Positions 23,298 to 31,288 of a stretch of 53,502 bases of DNA are shown here, one piece after another; position 1 is the stretch's first letter, and each line of letters starts with the position of its first letter. The notes beneath the pieces were generated by a model. The model was not told the origin of the DNA. It did no database searches and worked only from the letters and a program-made list of their open reading frames with translations. A program made the translations under genes and the position numbers. The stretch lies in the IMG/VR virus record IMGVR_UViG_3300018432_000016, positions 1 through 53,502 of that record; one strand, given 5' to 3'. Source of the DNA: a virus.

Positions 23298-23957
23298 TTA
23301 CGGCGCCGGGACAGCGACGAGCCCGTTCGTGGAGAGGTCGGGCATGGTGGCGACCCGGATCCACTGGAACACGCGGGACGACTCATACTCCCAATCGTCG
23401 AACGCGCCGGTCCCGTAGTTGGGGTTCTGCTGCCCGGTGCCCTCATAGGACACGGCGACCGGGTCGCCGCCGATCGAACGGGTTCCGGTCTCCCGCAGCT
23501 TTTCGCGGGGCAGCAGCCACCGGACGTAGGGGAACGCGTCGTCGACGCCGTCGTCGTGGACGGCGGAGGACCACAATTCGATGGCGACCCCGTTCCCGGA
23601 GACGACGGAGCCGACCTCGGGGGCGGCGTAGCCGAGGGCGTCCCCGTCGGCGTCGACGAGGACCGTCCCTGAGTTGAGGAACTCTTCTAGTTCCGGGTCG
23701 GGGTAGCACAGCTCTAGGGCGTCGATGGTGAGCCCCCGCACGGTGTCGGGCGCCTTGTAGTACAGGCACGCGCGGCCGGCGCCGTTGAGTCGCTCCTTCT
23801 CCTCGCCTTCCCTGTAATTCATCGTGAAATCAAGCTTGACGAGGTTGTCGGTGACGTACGCGTTGTCGGCGCCGACGAGGGCGGCGCCGGTCGGCCCGAG
23901 GCGGACGACGCGCATTCCGAGGGCGAACACGGAGCCGGTCTTTGTGCGGGTTGCCAC
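23298..23957 (-). CDS. Probable major tail protein (219 aa)
   Basis: GTG at 23957 follows GAGGAGTTCCCACC. The motif run resembles actinophage major tail proteins: DFTMNYREGEEKERLNGAGRACLYYK, LELCYPDPELEEFLNSG, GNGVAIELWSSA, DAFPYVRWLLPREKL and SYEGTGQQNPNYGTGAFDDW. Position before the adaptor genes is atypical, so a head decoration role is the alternative. Confidence 0.7.
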   Translation of the reverse strand: MATRTKTGSVFALGMRVVRLGPTGAALVGADNAYVTDNLVKLDFTMNYREGEEKERLNGAGRACLYYKAPDTVRGLTIDALELCYPDPELEEFLNSGTVLVDADGDALGYAAPEVGSVVSGNGVAIELWSSAVHDDGVDDAFPYVRWLLPREKLRETGTRSIGGDPVAVSYEGTGQQNPNYGTGAFDDWEYESSRVFQWIRVATMPDLSTNGLVAVPAP

Positions 23958-23974
23958 GGTGGGAACTCCTCGGG

Positions 23975-24808
23975 TCAGGCGGTGAGGTCGACGGGGATGG
24001 CGAAGTGCGCGGAGCGGTCGAAGGTGGCGGCGACGACCTTCGTCCCGCGTAGGTTGAGCGTGTTCGTGCGGGTGTCGACGGCGCCCTGTCCGACGCCGAC
24101 CCGGTCCAGAGGGGAACGGCGGACGACGACGGGTCCGGTGGCGTACAGCCATCCGACGCCGGCGGCGGCGTCCTCCCCGTCGGGTGGGGTGCCCGGGTAT
24201 CCGGCGTCGGCGACGACGAGGTTCCCGACACGGGTCGTGAGCAGATTCCCGTCGCGGGTCAGGTCGGGGAGGAACGGCTCCAGGGTGCGGGAGGCGTGGA
24301 GGTACACCTGCTGCCCGTGCAGGGCTTCCCCGGCGGCCTGCTGGAGCAGCCCGAGCGCCAGTTTCGGTGCGGCCGGCGTGCCGGCGTTGAGGATGGTCGG
24401 GCCGTCGACGAGGGACAGGTTCGCGGCGTCCACGTCGCCGGCGTCGTAGGCGGCGCGGGTCAGGTCCCCGTTCCACAATTCACGGGCGATGGCGTAGGAC
24501 TCGACGGCCTCGACGGCCCGGTCGAGTTCGGCGGCGAGCTGGACCTCGTCGAGCCCGAACGTGGAGTGACACGGGTGGACGATCTGGAGGTCCCACGGCC
24601 GGTAGGTGACGACCGGCGTCGGGCCGTCGGCGCCGAGGTCCTCGTACTCCTCGTCGGTGCAGGCGGCGAACGCCCGGTACCCGCCCGGCGATTCGGGTGC
24701 GTACGTGAGACCCCGCTCCCACCCGGGCTCGTCGAGGGTGGTCACGGCGGCGCGGATCAGGGAGTGGACGGGGATGGTCGCCCTCGGGGCGGCGACGACG
24801 GTCAGCAC
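23975..24808 (-). CDS. Virion-cluster protein of unknown role (277 aa)
   Basis: It lies between a terminator after the capsid gene and the major tail gene. The beta-rich protein (ATIPVHSLIRAAVTTLDEPGWERGLTYAPES, TYRPWDLQIVHPCHSTFG, NTLNLRGTKVVAATFDRSAHFAIPVDL) has the look of a virion protein, perhaps a minor capsid, cement or encapsidated protein. I do not recognise the family with confidence. Confidence 0.7.
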   Translation of the reverse strand: MLTVVAAPRATIPVHSLIRAAVTTLDEPGWERGLTYAPESPGGYRAFAACTDEEYEDLGADGPTPVVTYRPWDLQIVHPCHSTFGLDEVQLAAELDRAVEAVESYAIARELWNGDLTRAAYDAGDVDAANLSLVDGPTILNAGTPAAPKLALGLLQQAAGEALHGQQVYLHASRTLEPFLPDLTRDGNLLTTRVGNLVVADAGYPGTPPDGEDAAAGVGWLYATGPVVVRRSPLDRVGVGQGAVDTRTNTLNLRGTKVVAATFDRSAHFAIPVDLTA

Positions 24809-24842
24809 AGCGGCTCCTCGCGGTCAGGGTGGGGACCGGTCA

Positions 24843-24877
24843 CCCCTCCCCGCCCGGGTCGGTCGGGCGGGGAGGGG
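24843..24877 (-). terminator. Perfect 14-bp hairpin after the capsid gene
   Basis: Arms CCCCTCCCCGCCCG (24843-24856) and CGGGCGGGGAGGGG (24864-24877) start 9 bases after the stop at 24886. It probably isolates or modulates capsid expression relative to tail genes. Confidence 0.85.
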
Positions 24878-24885
24878 GGATCAGG

Positions 24886-26844
24886 TCAGGCGGCGAGGAG
24901 TGCGGCGGTGTCGCGGGTGCCGGACACCATGCCGAGCGGCCGGGTCGTGATGACGCCCCGGATGGCCTCGACGCCCCGGTGTGCCACGCCCTCCCACGAC
25001 TCGGAGAACGTCTTGTACTCGTTGCGCTGGTTCAGCGTGGAGTCGCGGACGACGCCGAGGTCGAGGGTTCCGCCGTCGAGGTGCAGCATGTCGCCCTCGA
25101 CCCACAGGTTGGCCTCGATCTTGGCGGGGAACGCGGCCACGGCGCCGGCGGGGGTGAACGCCCCGTACGCCTGCGCGGGGATACCGCCGGTGGGGATGAC
25201 GCCGGCGGCGGCGGCGCGGGCCGGCAGCCCGTCCAGGTGCCATGTGATGTTGACGCCCCGGCGCTGGAACCACCCGTTGATGGTGGCGTCGGCGACGTTG
25301 AGCGCCTCCAGCTCCCCGGCCATGCCCCGCGTGAGGTCGGCGCGGAGCAGGTCGCGGACCCACTGCGGCAGCACCATGCGGAGGGCGACGGCGTCGTCGA
25401 GGCGGTAGAACGACCGGTACTGCGCGAGCAGGTGGTCGAGGAATGTCAGCAGGTCGCGGGTCGCCCCGAGGACCTCCCCGCCGGTGACGGTGGTCGACAG
25501 TGCGCCGAGCTGCGCGAGCAGCCGGTTCTCGGCGATGCGGGCGTGCGCGATCTGCGCGGCGGTGATGTTGGCGGCGGTGCCTTCCGGGTCGAACCGGGCG
25601 GAGGCGTTGCGGAACAGCAGGCACAAGGTGATGGCCTCGACGTACGCCTCGACCTCGCCGGGGCACAGCACCTCTAGGCATGGCTTCGTCGGCCCGGAGT
25701 ACACGCCGTCGACGGTGTTCGCCGGGTCGCCGGCCTCCTCGTCGTCGGCGAGGGTCCAGAATCCGACGGCGCCGGCGAGGTCACCGAACGACAGGTGCTC
25801 GCGCCAGCGGACGCCGCCACGCTCGGCGCCGAAGTTCGCGAGCGCGTCCCGGATGGGCCGGGCGGTGGAGCCGAGGACGGGCACGTCGTACAGGGACTCG
25901 ATGGGTCCGCACAGCCCGCCGGCGGCGACGATGGCGCCGTTCGACGCGGCGTACTCGCCGGCGGCGCGGAGCGCGTCCCGGGAGGTGGCGGCGGCCACGA
26001 TGGGCGTGTTCCGGTCGACGGAGTTCTCGCGGAGCATGCGCTCCTCGGGGAACGAGGTCCGGATGGTGGCGACGGGGACGTGCTCCCCGTCGGCGCCGGT
26101 GCCGTGTCCTCGGCGGATCGAGTCGATGCGCAGACCGAACGCGTCGCCGAGCTGCCGGGCGGATTCGATCACCCCACCGGAGTCGAGGCCGACGGCCTGG
26201 AGTCCGGCGGCGGCGACGAGTGCGTTCGACGCGCGGGGCGCCGTGTAGGCGGGTGCCTGCCCGGTACGGGAGGCGGGGGCGGTGCCGGAGCCCATGCCGC
26301 CGGAGGCGCCGGGGCGGGGGAGGGTGGTCGCGCGGCGGCGGGTGCCGGAGGCGGCGACCGGTTCGGGCTGCTGCTGCTGCGCGGGCTCGGCGGGTTCCTC
26401 GTCGGTGTTGCTGTCGCCGGTGTTGTCGCCGTCCTCGTCGTTCTCCTCGTCCTCCGGGCCGTCGGCGGGCCGCTGGAGGCGCTGGAGGGCGGCGGAGGCG
26501 GCGTCGCGGCGGGCGGTCTCCTCCTCCTCGATCTGCTGGAGCCGGCCCTCGGCGACCTCGACGGCGTCGCCGAGGGAGGTGATCCGCTCGATCGTCTCGG
26601 AGGTGACGGTGGCAACGTCGATGCCCTCGGCCTCGGCGCGGGCGGCCTCGACGACGGCGTCGAGGGCCTCGGCGTCGAGGGTGCCGAGGTACTCCTCGAT
26701 CTGCTGCCGGGTGAGGGGCTCGGCGCCGTCGGGCACGTCGAGGAAGGCGAGTGGCGACTCGGGGGCGTCGGCGACGAGCGCCAGCAGCAGACCGGAGTCG
26801 CTCCAGCGGGCGCGGGCGTTCGGGCGGTTCGGGCGGTGTGACAC
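24886..26844 (-). CDS. Major capsid protein with N-terminal scaffold-like domain (652 aa)
   Basis: GTG at 26844 follows CTGGAGGGGGCAACCC. Residues about 45-115 are a long coiled coil (EQYL-like QQIEEYLGTLDAEALDAVVEAA, VEVAEGRLQQIEEEE). About 115-205 are an acidic, Gln/Pro-rich linker, together like a fused delta/scaffold domain. The HK97-fold part follows: SFPEERMLRENSVDRNTPIV, GGLCGPIESLYDVPVLGS, RGGVRWREHLSF, LDDAVALRMVLPQWV, VNITWHLDG, RNEYKTFSESWEGVAHRGVEA. A protease gene lies upstream to remove the scaffold. It stands alone between two hairpins. Confidence 0.93.
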   Translation of the reverse strand: MSHRPNRPNARARWSDSGLLLALVADAPESPLAFLDVPDGAEPLTRQQIEEYLGTLDAEALDAVVEAARAEAEGIDVATVTSETIERITSLGDAVEVAEGRLQQIEEEETARRDAASAALQRLQRPADGPEDEENDEDGDNTGDSNTDEEPAEPAQQQQPEPVAASGTRRRATTLPRPGASGGMGSGTAPASRTGQAPAYTAPRASNALVAAAGLQAVGLDSGGVIESARQLGDAFGLRIDSIRRGHGTGADGEHVPVATIRTSFPEERMLRENSVDRNTPIVAAATSRDALRAAGEYAASNGAIVAAGGLCGPIESLYDVPVLGSTARPIRDALANFGAERGGVRWREHLSFGDLAGAVGFWTLADDEEAGDPANTVDGVYSGPTKPCLEVLCPGEVEAYVEAITLCLLFRNASARFDPEGTAANITAAQIAHARIAENRLLAQLGALSTTVTGGEVLGATRDLLTFLDHLLAQYRSFYRLDDAVALRMVLPQWVRDLLRADLTRGMAGELEALNVADATINGWFQRRGVNITWHLDGLPARAAAAGVIPTGGIPAQAYGAFTPAGAVAAFPAKIEANLWVEGDMLHLDGGTLDLGVVRDSTLNQRNEYKTFSESWEGVAHRGVEAIRGVITTRPLGMVSGTRDTAALLAA

Positions 26845-26895
26845 GGGTTGCCCCCTCCAGGGGATCGCGGACAGGACGGACGGTGCGTCGTCTCT

Positions 26896-26907
26896 GCGAG
26901 CGGTACC
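26896..26907 (-). promoter_or_regulatory. Possible late promoter before the capsid gene
   Basis: The minus strand reads GGTACCGCTCGC, close to the GGTANCGTC boxes found right before other late genes, but here about 50 bases from the GTG, which has a normal ribosome binding site. Weak call. Confidence 0.3.
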
Positions 26908-26958
26908 CCTCGCGCCCTATGGGCGGGGGGCGGGGGAGCGGGCCACTAGGTAGCGCGA

Positions 26959-27000
26959 CGCCCCCCTGCTCGTACGGACGGACCGTAGAACAGGGGGGCG
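26959..27000 (-). terminator. Hairpin after the accessory cluster
   Basis: Arms CGCCCCCCTG (26959-26968) and CAGGGGGGCG (26991-27000) lie just downstream of the stop at 27026. The loop carries a second small inverted repeat (TACGG/CCGTA). Confidence 0.6.
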
Positions 27001-27025
27001 GGTGCGCGTGCGGAGTTGCGGCGGA

Positions 27026-27220
27026 TCAGCGGCGGGGCGGTCCCCACGAGCGGGCGTCGACGAGTTGCTCGCGGACTTTCCGGACCGCCCGGTCGAGGGC
27101 GGCGCGTTCGCGGCCGGTGCGCTCGCCGTGCCCCTCGGCGCGGTCGTCGAGGTTCTCTCGGCGCTCGGCGATCGCGGAGGCGAGGGCGTGCCACTCGTTC
27201 GCCGTGAGCGATGCGCTCAC
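27026..27220 (-). CDS. Small helical protein (64 aa)
   Basis: GTG overlaps the preceding stop. LTANEWHALASAIAERRENLDDRAEG and RERAALDRAVRKVREQLV are amphipathic helices. Last gene of a four-gene accessory operon. Unknown. Confidence 0.6.
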   Translation of the reverse strand: MSASLTANEWHALASAIAERRENLDDRAEGHGERTGRERAALDRAVRKVREQLVDARSWGPPRR

Positions 27221-27471
27221 CGGTCGGCCCATGCGTCGGCGTCCTCGTCGAGGGCACGCTCGACCTCGCACGTCGAGCAGTCGCAGTCGTCCTCGCAGTC
27301 GTCGCCCTCGACCGCGCCGCACTCGTCACACCGGTCGGGGCCGGCGACGGCGGAGTCGTCGGGTGTCGCCCGGTGCGAGTGACTCGTGCCGGTCATGTGC
27401 CACCATCCGGTGCCCTCACAGCGCTTAATGGTGGCGGCGCACACGCCGCAGGTGGACAGGCGGGCGGTCAT
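27217..27471 (-). CDS. Cys-rich zinc-ribbon-like protein (84 aa)
   Basis: ATG overlaps the upstream stop (TGATG). Cysteines in CGVCAA, RCDECG and EDDCDCSTCE suggest two metal sites, with two His near MTGTSHSH. Acidic C-terminus. Similar small Cys proteins recur in this genome's accessory zones. Confidence 0.65.
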   Translation of the reverse strand: MTARLSTCGVCAATIKRCEGTGWWHMTGTSHSHRATPDDSAVAGPDRCDECGAVEGDDCEDDCDCSTCEVERALDEDADAWADR

Positions 27472-27683
27472 CAGTACCCCCGGAAGGCGTTGGGCGGGCG
27501 GTGGCTGCTCGGGCGCTTGACGACGGTCTCCCGGGCGAGGCGAAGCTCCTCGACGTAGTGCCCGTGGAGGGCGGCGGCGACGTGGTGCCGAACGTCGTCG
27601 CGGACGCGGGCCGGGTCGACGCCGTATTCGGCGGCCCACGCCTCCTCGTCAATATCGAGGGACAGGGTCAGGGCGACGCGCAT
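27471..27683 (-). CDS. Small hypothetical protein (70 aa)
   Basis: It reads as one strand (RVALTLSLDID) then helices (ARVRDDVRHHVAAALHGHYVEELRLARETVV). That is a fold reminiscent of small antitoxin- or ferredoxin-like domains, though no family is named. Starts three bases after the preceding 55-residue gene. Confidence 0.6.
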   Translation of the reverse strand: MRVALTLSLDIDEEAWAAEYGVDPARVRDDVRHHVAAALHGHYVEELRLARETVVKRPSSHRPPNAFRGY

Positions 27684-27686
27684 CAG

Positions 27687-27854
27687 TCAGACCTCCAGGG
27701 CGAGGGGGGCGACGGTGATCGAGTCGACGCGGAGCAGTTCGACGCCGTACTCGGCGACGAGGTCGAGCTGCTGCCCGTCCTCCTCGACCGAGGTCGGGAT
27801 AAGGGCGAGCTGCTGCCCGTCGGCGAGGCGGCGGGGGCGGGTGGAGCGGGACAC
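27687..27854 (-). CDS. Small protein with start-associated leader (55 aa)
   Basis: GTG at 27854 follows TGGAGGTCCCC and the start-associated sequence (plus-strand about 27864-27873). The product has an internal repeat: DGQQLALIPTSVEE and DGQQLDLVAEYGVELL. First gene of the accessory operon 27854-27026. Confidence 0.6.
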   Translation of the reverse strand: MSRSTRPRRLADGQQLALIPTSVEEDGQQLDLVAEYGVELLRVDSITVAPLALEV

Positions 27855-27880
27855 GGGGACCTCCAGGCGTGGGAACGGGG

Positions 27881-27908
27881 CGGGGGCGCCGGGTCAGGGG
27901 CGCCCCCG
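27881..27908 (-). terminator. Perfect 10-bp hairpin
   Basis: Arms CGGGGGCGCC (27881-27890) and GGCGCCCCCG (27899-27908), loop 8, immediately after the stop at 27915. Confidence 0.75.
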
Positions 27909-27914
27909 GGGGGA

Positions 27915-28118
27915 TCAGACGAAGTCAGGGTGTCCGGCGGCGTGCTTGGCGCCCTCGGCCTGCGCCTTGCCCTTGGCGACCTTGACGGCGGCGGGGAGGT
28001 AGGCGAACCGGACGCCGAGGTAACCGCAGGAGCAGACGGCCCGCATGGCCTTGCCTCCGCCGTTGCAGACGACGATGGTGCGGACGGTGTGGGCGGCGGG
28101 GGTGCTCGTCGTGTTCAT
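27915..28118 (-). CDS. Small Cys-containing protein (67 aa), leaderless
   Basis: The ATG lies six bases after TATATT and no ribosome binding site is present. VVCNGGGKAMRAVCSCGYLG suggests a metal-binding turn, then a Lys/Ala-rich helix (LPAAVKVAKGKAQAEGAKHA). Single-gene cassette with promoter and hairpin. Confidence 0.7.
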   Translation of the reverse strand: MNTTSTPAAHTVRTIVVCNGGGKAMRAVCSCGYLGVRFAYLPAAVKVAKGKAQAEGAKHAAGHPDFV

Positions 28119-28160
28119 GGGATGAATATATACACGGGTATTACCCGGGGGGAAGTACCT
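28119..28160 (-). promoter_or_regulatory. Leaderless-type promoter (module copy)
   Basis: The minus strand reads GTACTTCCCCC, then GGGTAATACCCGTG and TATATT, six bases to the ATG. CGGGTAATACCCG is a near-palindrome and a possible operator overlapping the promoter. Confidence 0.75.
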
Positions 28161-28181
28161 CGGGGGCGTGTCGTGTTTTTC

Positions 28182-28694
28182 TCACCCGAACGGGTCGCCC
28201 GGCCGGGTGAGGAGCCGGGCCTCCAGCTCCGGCCGGCACACCGGGCAGGCGCGACGATGCCCCCGCGCCTTTAGTTGCCTCTCCCGGGTGCGGTCACCGG
28301 TCCAGGTGCGGGCCAGGCGCCACCCGATACCGGCTTTCGCAACATGCCGGGGCAGGTTCGCGCCGGTGCCGGCCGCGTGGTGCGCGAGCCGGTTCCCGAG
28401 GTTGCCGGGGCTGGCCCACCCGAGGTAGTGGAGGGCGTGCCCGAACGGCTCGTCGAAGTGGAGCAGGTAGATCGTGCCGGGCCACCCGCGTTCGACGACG
28501 AGCGGGTTCTCGATGACCTGCCCCGGTATGTCGGGCCGGAGGTCCGGGCCGGGTTGCCCGAGGGGCGGGTGACCGGCGCCGTTGCAGCGGAGCCCGTGCC
28601 ACTCCCCGCCCGTGCGGACGCCGTGGTGCCACACGAGCCCGCGCCGGGTCTGCGCGCACGAGCGGCGGCAGACCCGGCAGCGGACCCGGGTCAC
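28182..28694 (-). CDS. GIY-YIG-type endonuclease-like protein with zinc-ribbon ends (170 aa)
   Basis: GTG overlaps the upstream stop. The N-terminus has CRVCRRSC and a later Cys (LRCNGAGH). About 65-150 (GTIYLLHFDEPFGHALHYLGWASPG, LGNRLAHHAAGTGANL, IGWRLARTWTGDRTRERQLKARG) is the pattern of actinobacterial GIY-YIG-like proteins, ending in RACPVCRP. In place of strict GIY...YIG it has TIYLLHF...YLGW, typical of this subgroup. Could cut host DNA or act in DNA processing next to the translocase gene. Catalysis is not established. Confidence 0.7.
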   Translation of the reverse strand: MTRVRCRVCRRSCAQTRRGLVWHHGVRTGGEWHGLRCNGAGHPPLGQPGPDLRPDIPGQVIENPLVVERGWPGTIYLLHFDEPFGHALHYLGWASPGNLGNRLAHHAAGTGANLPRHVAKAGIGWRLARTWTGDRTRERQLKARGHRRACPVCRPELEARLLTRPGDPFG

Positions 28695-29002
28695 GGCCGG
28701 CGGACCGGGTGCAGAGTCCACCCGGCGTCGTCGAGCAGCTCGACGAGGAGGTGCGCCTCGCCGGCGATCTTCCCCTGCCGCTCGTCGACCTCGACGAGCA
28801 CGTCGTCGAGCGCCTCGATCCGTTCGGCGCGGTCGACCTCGGACTCCTCGACGATGCCGGCGGCGACGCGGAGCCGCTGGACCTCCTCGACGAGCTGCCG
28901 GACGAGGTCCTCGTCGGAGACGAGGCAGCGGGGCTCGTCGCCGTCGTCGTGGGCGAGGGTGAGACAGGCGAGTTCCCGGGTCGTCCCGGAGATGACGCTC
29001 AC
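28691..29002 (-). CDS. Acidic coiled-coil protein (103 aa)
   Basis: GTG overlaps the upstream stop. Helical: EDLVRQLVEEVQRLRVAAGIVEES and ERIEALDDVLVEVDERQGKI. Translated with the GIY-YIG-like gene. Unknown. Confidence 0.65.
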   Translation of the reverse strand: MSVISGTTRELACLTLAHDDGDEPRCLVSDEDLVRQLVEEVQRLRVAAGIVEESEVDRAERIEALDDVLVEVDERQGKIAGEAHLLVELLDDAGWTLHPVRRP

Positions 29003-29286
29003 AGCTCGACAACCTGTTCGGTCACGGTCGCGAGGTACCCGTGCTCGCGCATGCGGCGGAGGAGGCGGGCGTCGTCGGGCCACTCCGAGGAGGGGCCGAG
29101 CCCGTACCGGAGCCCGTCCTCGGCGTCCCACGCGTCGCGGGCGGCGGCGGCGAGGTGCTCGTCGGCCTTGCGCCGGTTCGCGAACAGGGCGAACACGAGG
29201 GGGGCGGCCGGGTGCGGCTGCCCGTCGACGGTGAGGGCGGCGCCGTTGCGGTTCGCGAGGGTCACGGCGTAGACGGTGGCGATCAC
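28999..29286 (-). CDS. Hypothetical protein (95 aa)
   Basis: The beta-start IATVYAVTLANRNGAALTVDGQ and FALFANRRKADEHLAAAARD suggest a small alpha/beta domain. GTG overlaps the 47-residue gene upstream, and it overlaps the next gene too (all GTGA). Unknown. Confidence 0.65.
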   Translation of the reverse strand: MIATVYAVTLANRNGAALTVDGQPHPAAPLVFALFANRRKADEHLAAAARDAWDAEDGLRYGLGPSSEWPDDARLLRRMREHGYLATVTEQVVEL

Positions 29287-29426
29287 GCGTCGAGCCCGGC
29301 GAGGTCGCGCCACGCGGCGGCGTTGGCGCGGAGGGTGGCGGCGTAGGCGGGTTCGGTGCGGTCGGCGGCGCGGGCCTGCCGGTCGCATCGGGTCGCGGCG
29401 AGCGCGGCCCGTTGGGTGCGGGTCAT
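29283..29426 (-). CDS. Small basic helical protein (47 aa)
   Basis: ATG at 29426 is preceded by the full start-associated sequence and ACAGGAGGACCC. MTRTQRAALAATRCDRQARAA is helical with one Cys. First gene of the GIY-YIG operon; promoter TATAAA at 29461-29466. Confidence 0.6.
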   Translation of the reverse strand: MTRTQRAALAATRCDRQARAADRTEPAYAATLRANAAAWRDLAGLDA

Positions 29427-29460
29427 GGGTCCTCCTGTAGGCGTGGGAGTGTGCCCCCCC

Positions 29461-29466
29461 TTTATA
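29461..29466 (-). promoter_or_regulatory. Promoter -10 box TATAAA
   Basis: The minus strand reads CCCCGTGTATAAAGGGGGG, then the start-associated leader to the ATG at 29426. Confidence 0.6.
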
Positions 29467-29477
29467 CACGGGGAACT

Positions 29478-29768
29478 CTAGTCGTGGGGGATGACATTCC
29501 GGGGAGAGGCAGGCGACGCGGGTCGAGGGGTGAGGCTCGACCCGCGTCGCCACCGGGGCGGGGCGCCTGCACTGGCCTGCGGCAGCTCCCGGGCCGGGTA
29601 CTTGTGCGACACGTCGTACGGGTCGCCGTGCCGGATGGTAGCGCCGAGCATGAGCGCGGCCGGCAACCCGACGACGAGCAGCGGGGCGGCGGCGAGGACC
29701 GGGTGCGCGCCCCACAGCAGGGCGGCCAGCAGCCCGGCGGCGAGGAGTGCGGCGGCGTTGCCTCTCAC
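29478..29768 (-). CDS. Small membrane protein following the translocase (96 aa)
   Basis: GTG overlaps the translocase stop by 4 bases. Two hydrophobic segments (AAALLAAGLLAALLWG and VLAAAPLLVVGLPAALML) precede a polar tail. Co-translation with the FtsK/TraSA-like gene resembles the small membrane partners of plasmid transfer genes, but that link is inference. The last 25 codons overlap a strong hairpin. Confidence 0.65.
   Translation of the reverse strand: MRGNAAALLAAGLLAALLWGAHPVLAAAPLLVVGLPAALMLGATIRHGDPYDVSHKYPARELPQASAGAPPRWRRGSSLTPRPASPASPRNVIPHD
29512..29551 (-). terminator. Perfect 16-bp hairpin
   Basis: Arms GGCGACGCGGGTCGAG (29512-29527) and CTCGACCCGCGTCGCC (29536-29551), inside the 3' end of the membrane protein frame. 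It probably ends the translocase transcript; the frame may be functional only upstream of it. Confidence 0.8.
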
Positions 29769-31258
29769 GCCGGGATCCGCGTCGACGGGGCGTACAGCGG
29801 CCCGGCGATGACGGGGGCGGGCGCGTACCGGTCGGCGAGGACGGCGAGGGCGTCGTCGTCGACGTACGCGAACCGGCAACGCACCGGCTCCGACCCGCCC
29901 TCGGCGAGCACGTAGCCGACGCCGGGCAGCTCGGGGGCGATCTGCTCCGTGCGGGCGCCCCGGGCTCGGGCGCCGGCGCCGAGGATGAGGTCGCCGACGG
30001 GTTCGACGGTGCGCAGCCCGACCCGGTAGGAGATGAGGTCGCGGACGCCGAGGGTCTCTTTGCGGGGGTCCTGGGTGGCGACGACGACGGACACGGCGGC
30101 GGCCCGCCCTTGGGACAGGAGCAGGGACAGGGCGTTCTCGACGCGGGTGCGGATGGCGGGCGGGGCGTACGCGGTGATCGCCGACACCTCGTCGACGATG
30201 ACGAGGACCAGGGGTTCGGCGGCGGTCGGCGTGTGTGTGCGGACCGGGCCGCCGGGGCGGCGCGGGTTCCGCATGGCGAGGAGGCGGGTTTGCATGGCGG
30301 CGACGGCCTCGTCGAGGAGGTCGGCGATCGAGGTCTGCCACGGTGCCCCGCCGGCGGCCTGCCCCCCATACACGAACCGGTCGAACAGTGGCGCCCCGCC
30401 GGACAGTTCGGCCCCGCCCTTGGGGTCGACGGCCCACACGGACACGAGCCCGGCGCGGATGGCCGGCCCGAGCCCGGCGAGGAGGGACCAGACGACGGAG
30501 CCTTTTCCGGCGCCGGTGACGCCGGCGACGAGGAGGTGTGAGCCGAGGACGGGGAGGGTCAACGCGTGCCCGTCCTCCCGGACACCGACGGGCACTGCGC
30601 GGAGGTCGACCTCCTCGGACACCGGGGGGACGGGCACGGGTTGGTCGAGGGGGTCGCGGACGAGGCACAGCAGGTCCACCTCGTGGGGGCGGCCGGGCAC
30701 GGCGCGGGCTCGCGCGTCGAGGACGCCGAACGACTGCGCGAGCCGGTCCCCGGCTTGGCTCCAGTCGACGACGGTCTGCCCCGGCAGCATGCGGACCCGG
30801 ACCCGGTCGACCTCGCGGGTCGAGGTGACGGCGAGCAGGTCGGGCAGGTGCTCGCGTTTGCCTCGGATGGTGAGCCCGGCGGTCGAGGTGGCGGGCTGCC
30901 AGCGGCGCCGGTAGACGAGCGCCCGGCGGGTGCGTGCGCGGCAGCGTTGCCACACCCACCGGTCGAACCCGGGCGGGGAGGTCACTCTCCAGGCGACGAG
31001 AATCGTCACGACCGTTATTGCGCCTGCGGCGAACGGTGTCCACCCGTACCGGACGTGCGTCCAGGCGACGGCGGCGTGCCCGCCGAGGACGGCCACCCGG
31101 CGTGGCCGGCGGAGCAGCCACCCGAGCAGCCGCAGCAGCCACCCGAGCACCCACGCGAGGAGGAACAGCCCGGCGAACCGGCGGGCGAACCGCTGGAGAC
31201 TCCAGTCGACGACCCGCTGCCCGAGGGATGGGCGGAGCGAGTCGCCGAGGAGCCTCAC
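29765..31258 (-). CDS. FtsK/SpoIIIE-family DNA translocase of the TraSA/AICE type (497 aa)
   Basis: N-terminal hydrophobic helices at about 26-50 and 75-91 anchor it in the membrane. The RecA-type motor has Walker A GVTGAGKGS (246-254), a VDPKGG motif (277-282), Walker B LVLVIVDE (350-357) and SQGRAAAV...ATQDPRKE (382-401). LPGVGYV follows near 445. This string of motifs is what TraSA/TraB-like FtsK proteins of actinobacterial integrative conjugative elements and plasmids show. Those move double-stranded DNA between cells at hyphal tips. No DNA-reading gamma domain is obvious. It has a private leaderless GTG promoter and a terminator, so it behaves as an acquired cassette within head genes. 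A role in DNA transfer, segregation or packaging is open. Confidence 0.9.
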   Translation of the reverse strand: MRLLGDSLRPSLGQRVVDWSLQRFARRFAGLFLLAWVLGWLLRLLGWLLRRPRRVAVLGGHAAVAWTHVRYGWTPFAAGAITVVTILVAWRVTSPPGFDRWVWQRCRARTRRALVYRRRWQPATSTAGLTIRGKREHLPDLLAVTSTREVDRVRVRMLPGQTVVDWSQAGDRLAQSFGVLDARARAVPGRPHEVDLLCLVRDPLDQPVPVPPVSEEVDLRAVPVGVREDGHALTLPVLGSHLLVAGVTGAGKGSVVWSLLAGLGPAIRAGLVSVWAVDPKGGAELSGGAPLFDRFVYGGQAAGGAPWQTSIADLLDEAVAAMQTRLLAMRNPRRPGGPVRTHTPTAAEPLVLVIVDEVSAITAYAPPAIRTRVENALSLLLSQGRAAAVSVVVATQDPRKETLGVRDLISYRVGLRTVEPVGDLILGAGARARGARTEQIAPELPGVGYVLAEGGSEPVRCRFAYVDDDALAVLADRYAPAPVIAGPLYAPSTRIPA

Positions 31259-31265
31259 GGGGGGG

Positions 31266-31271
31266 ACAGTA
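31266..31271 (-). promoter_or_regulatory. Late-type -10 box TACTGT, leaderless start of the translocase
   Basis: TACTGT is followed by seven C and the GTG at 31258; a G-run just upstream pairs with the C-run. No ribosome binding site. Confidence 0.55.
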
Positions 31272-31288
31272 GCCCCCCGCCCTAGAGG

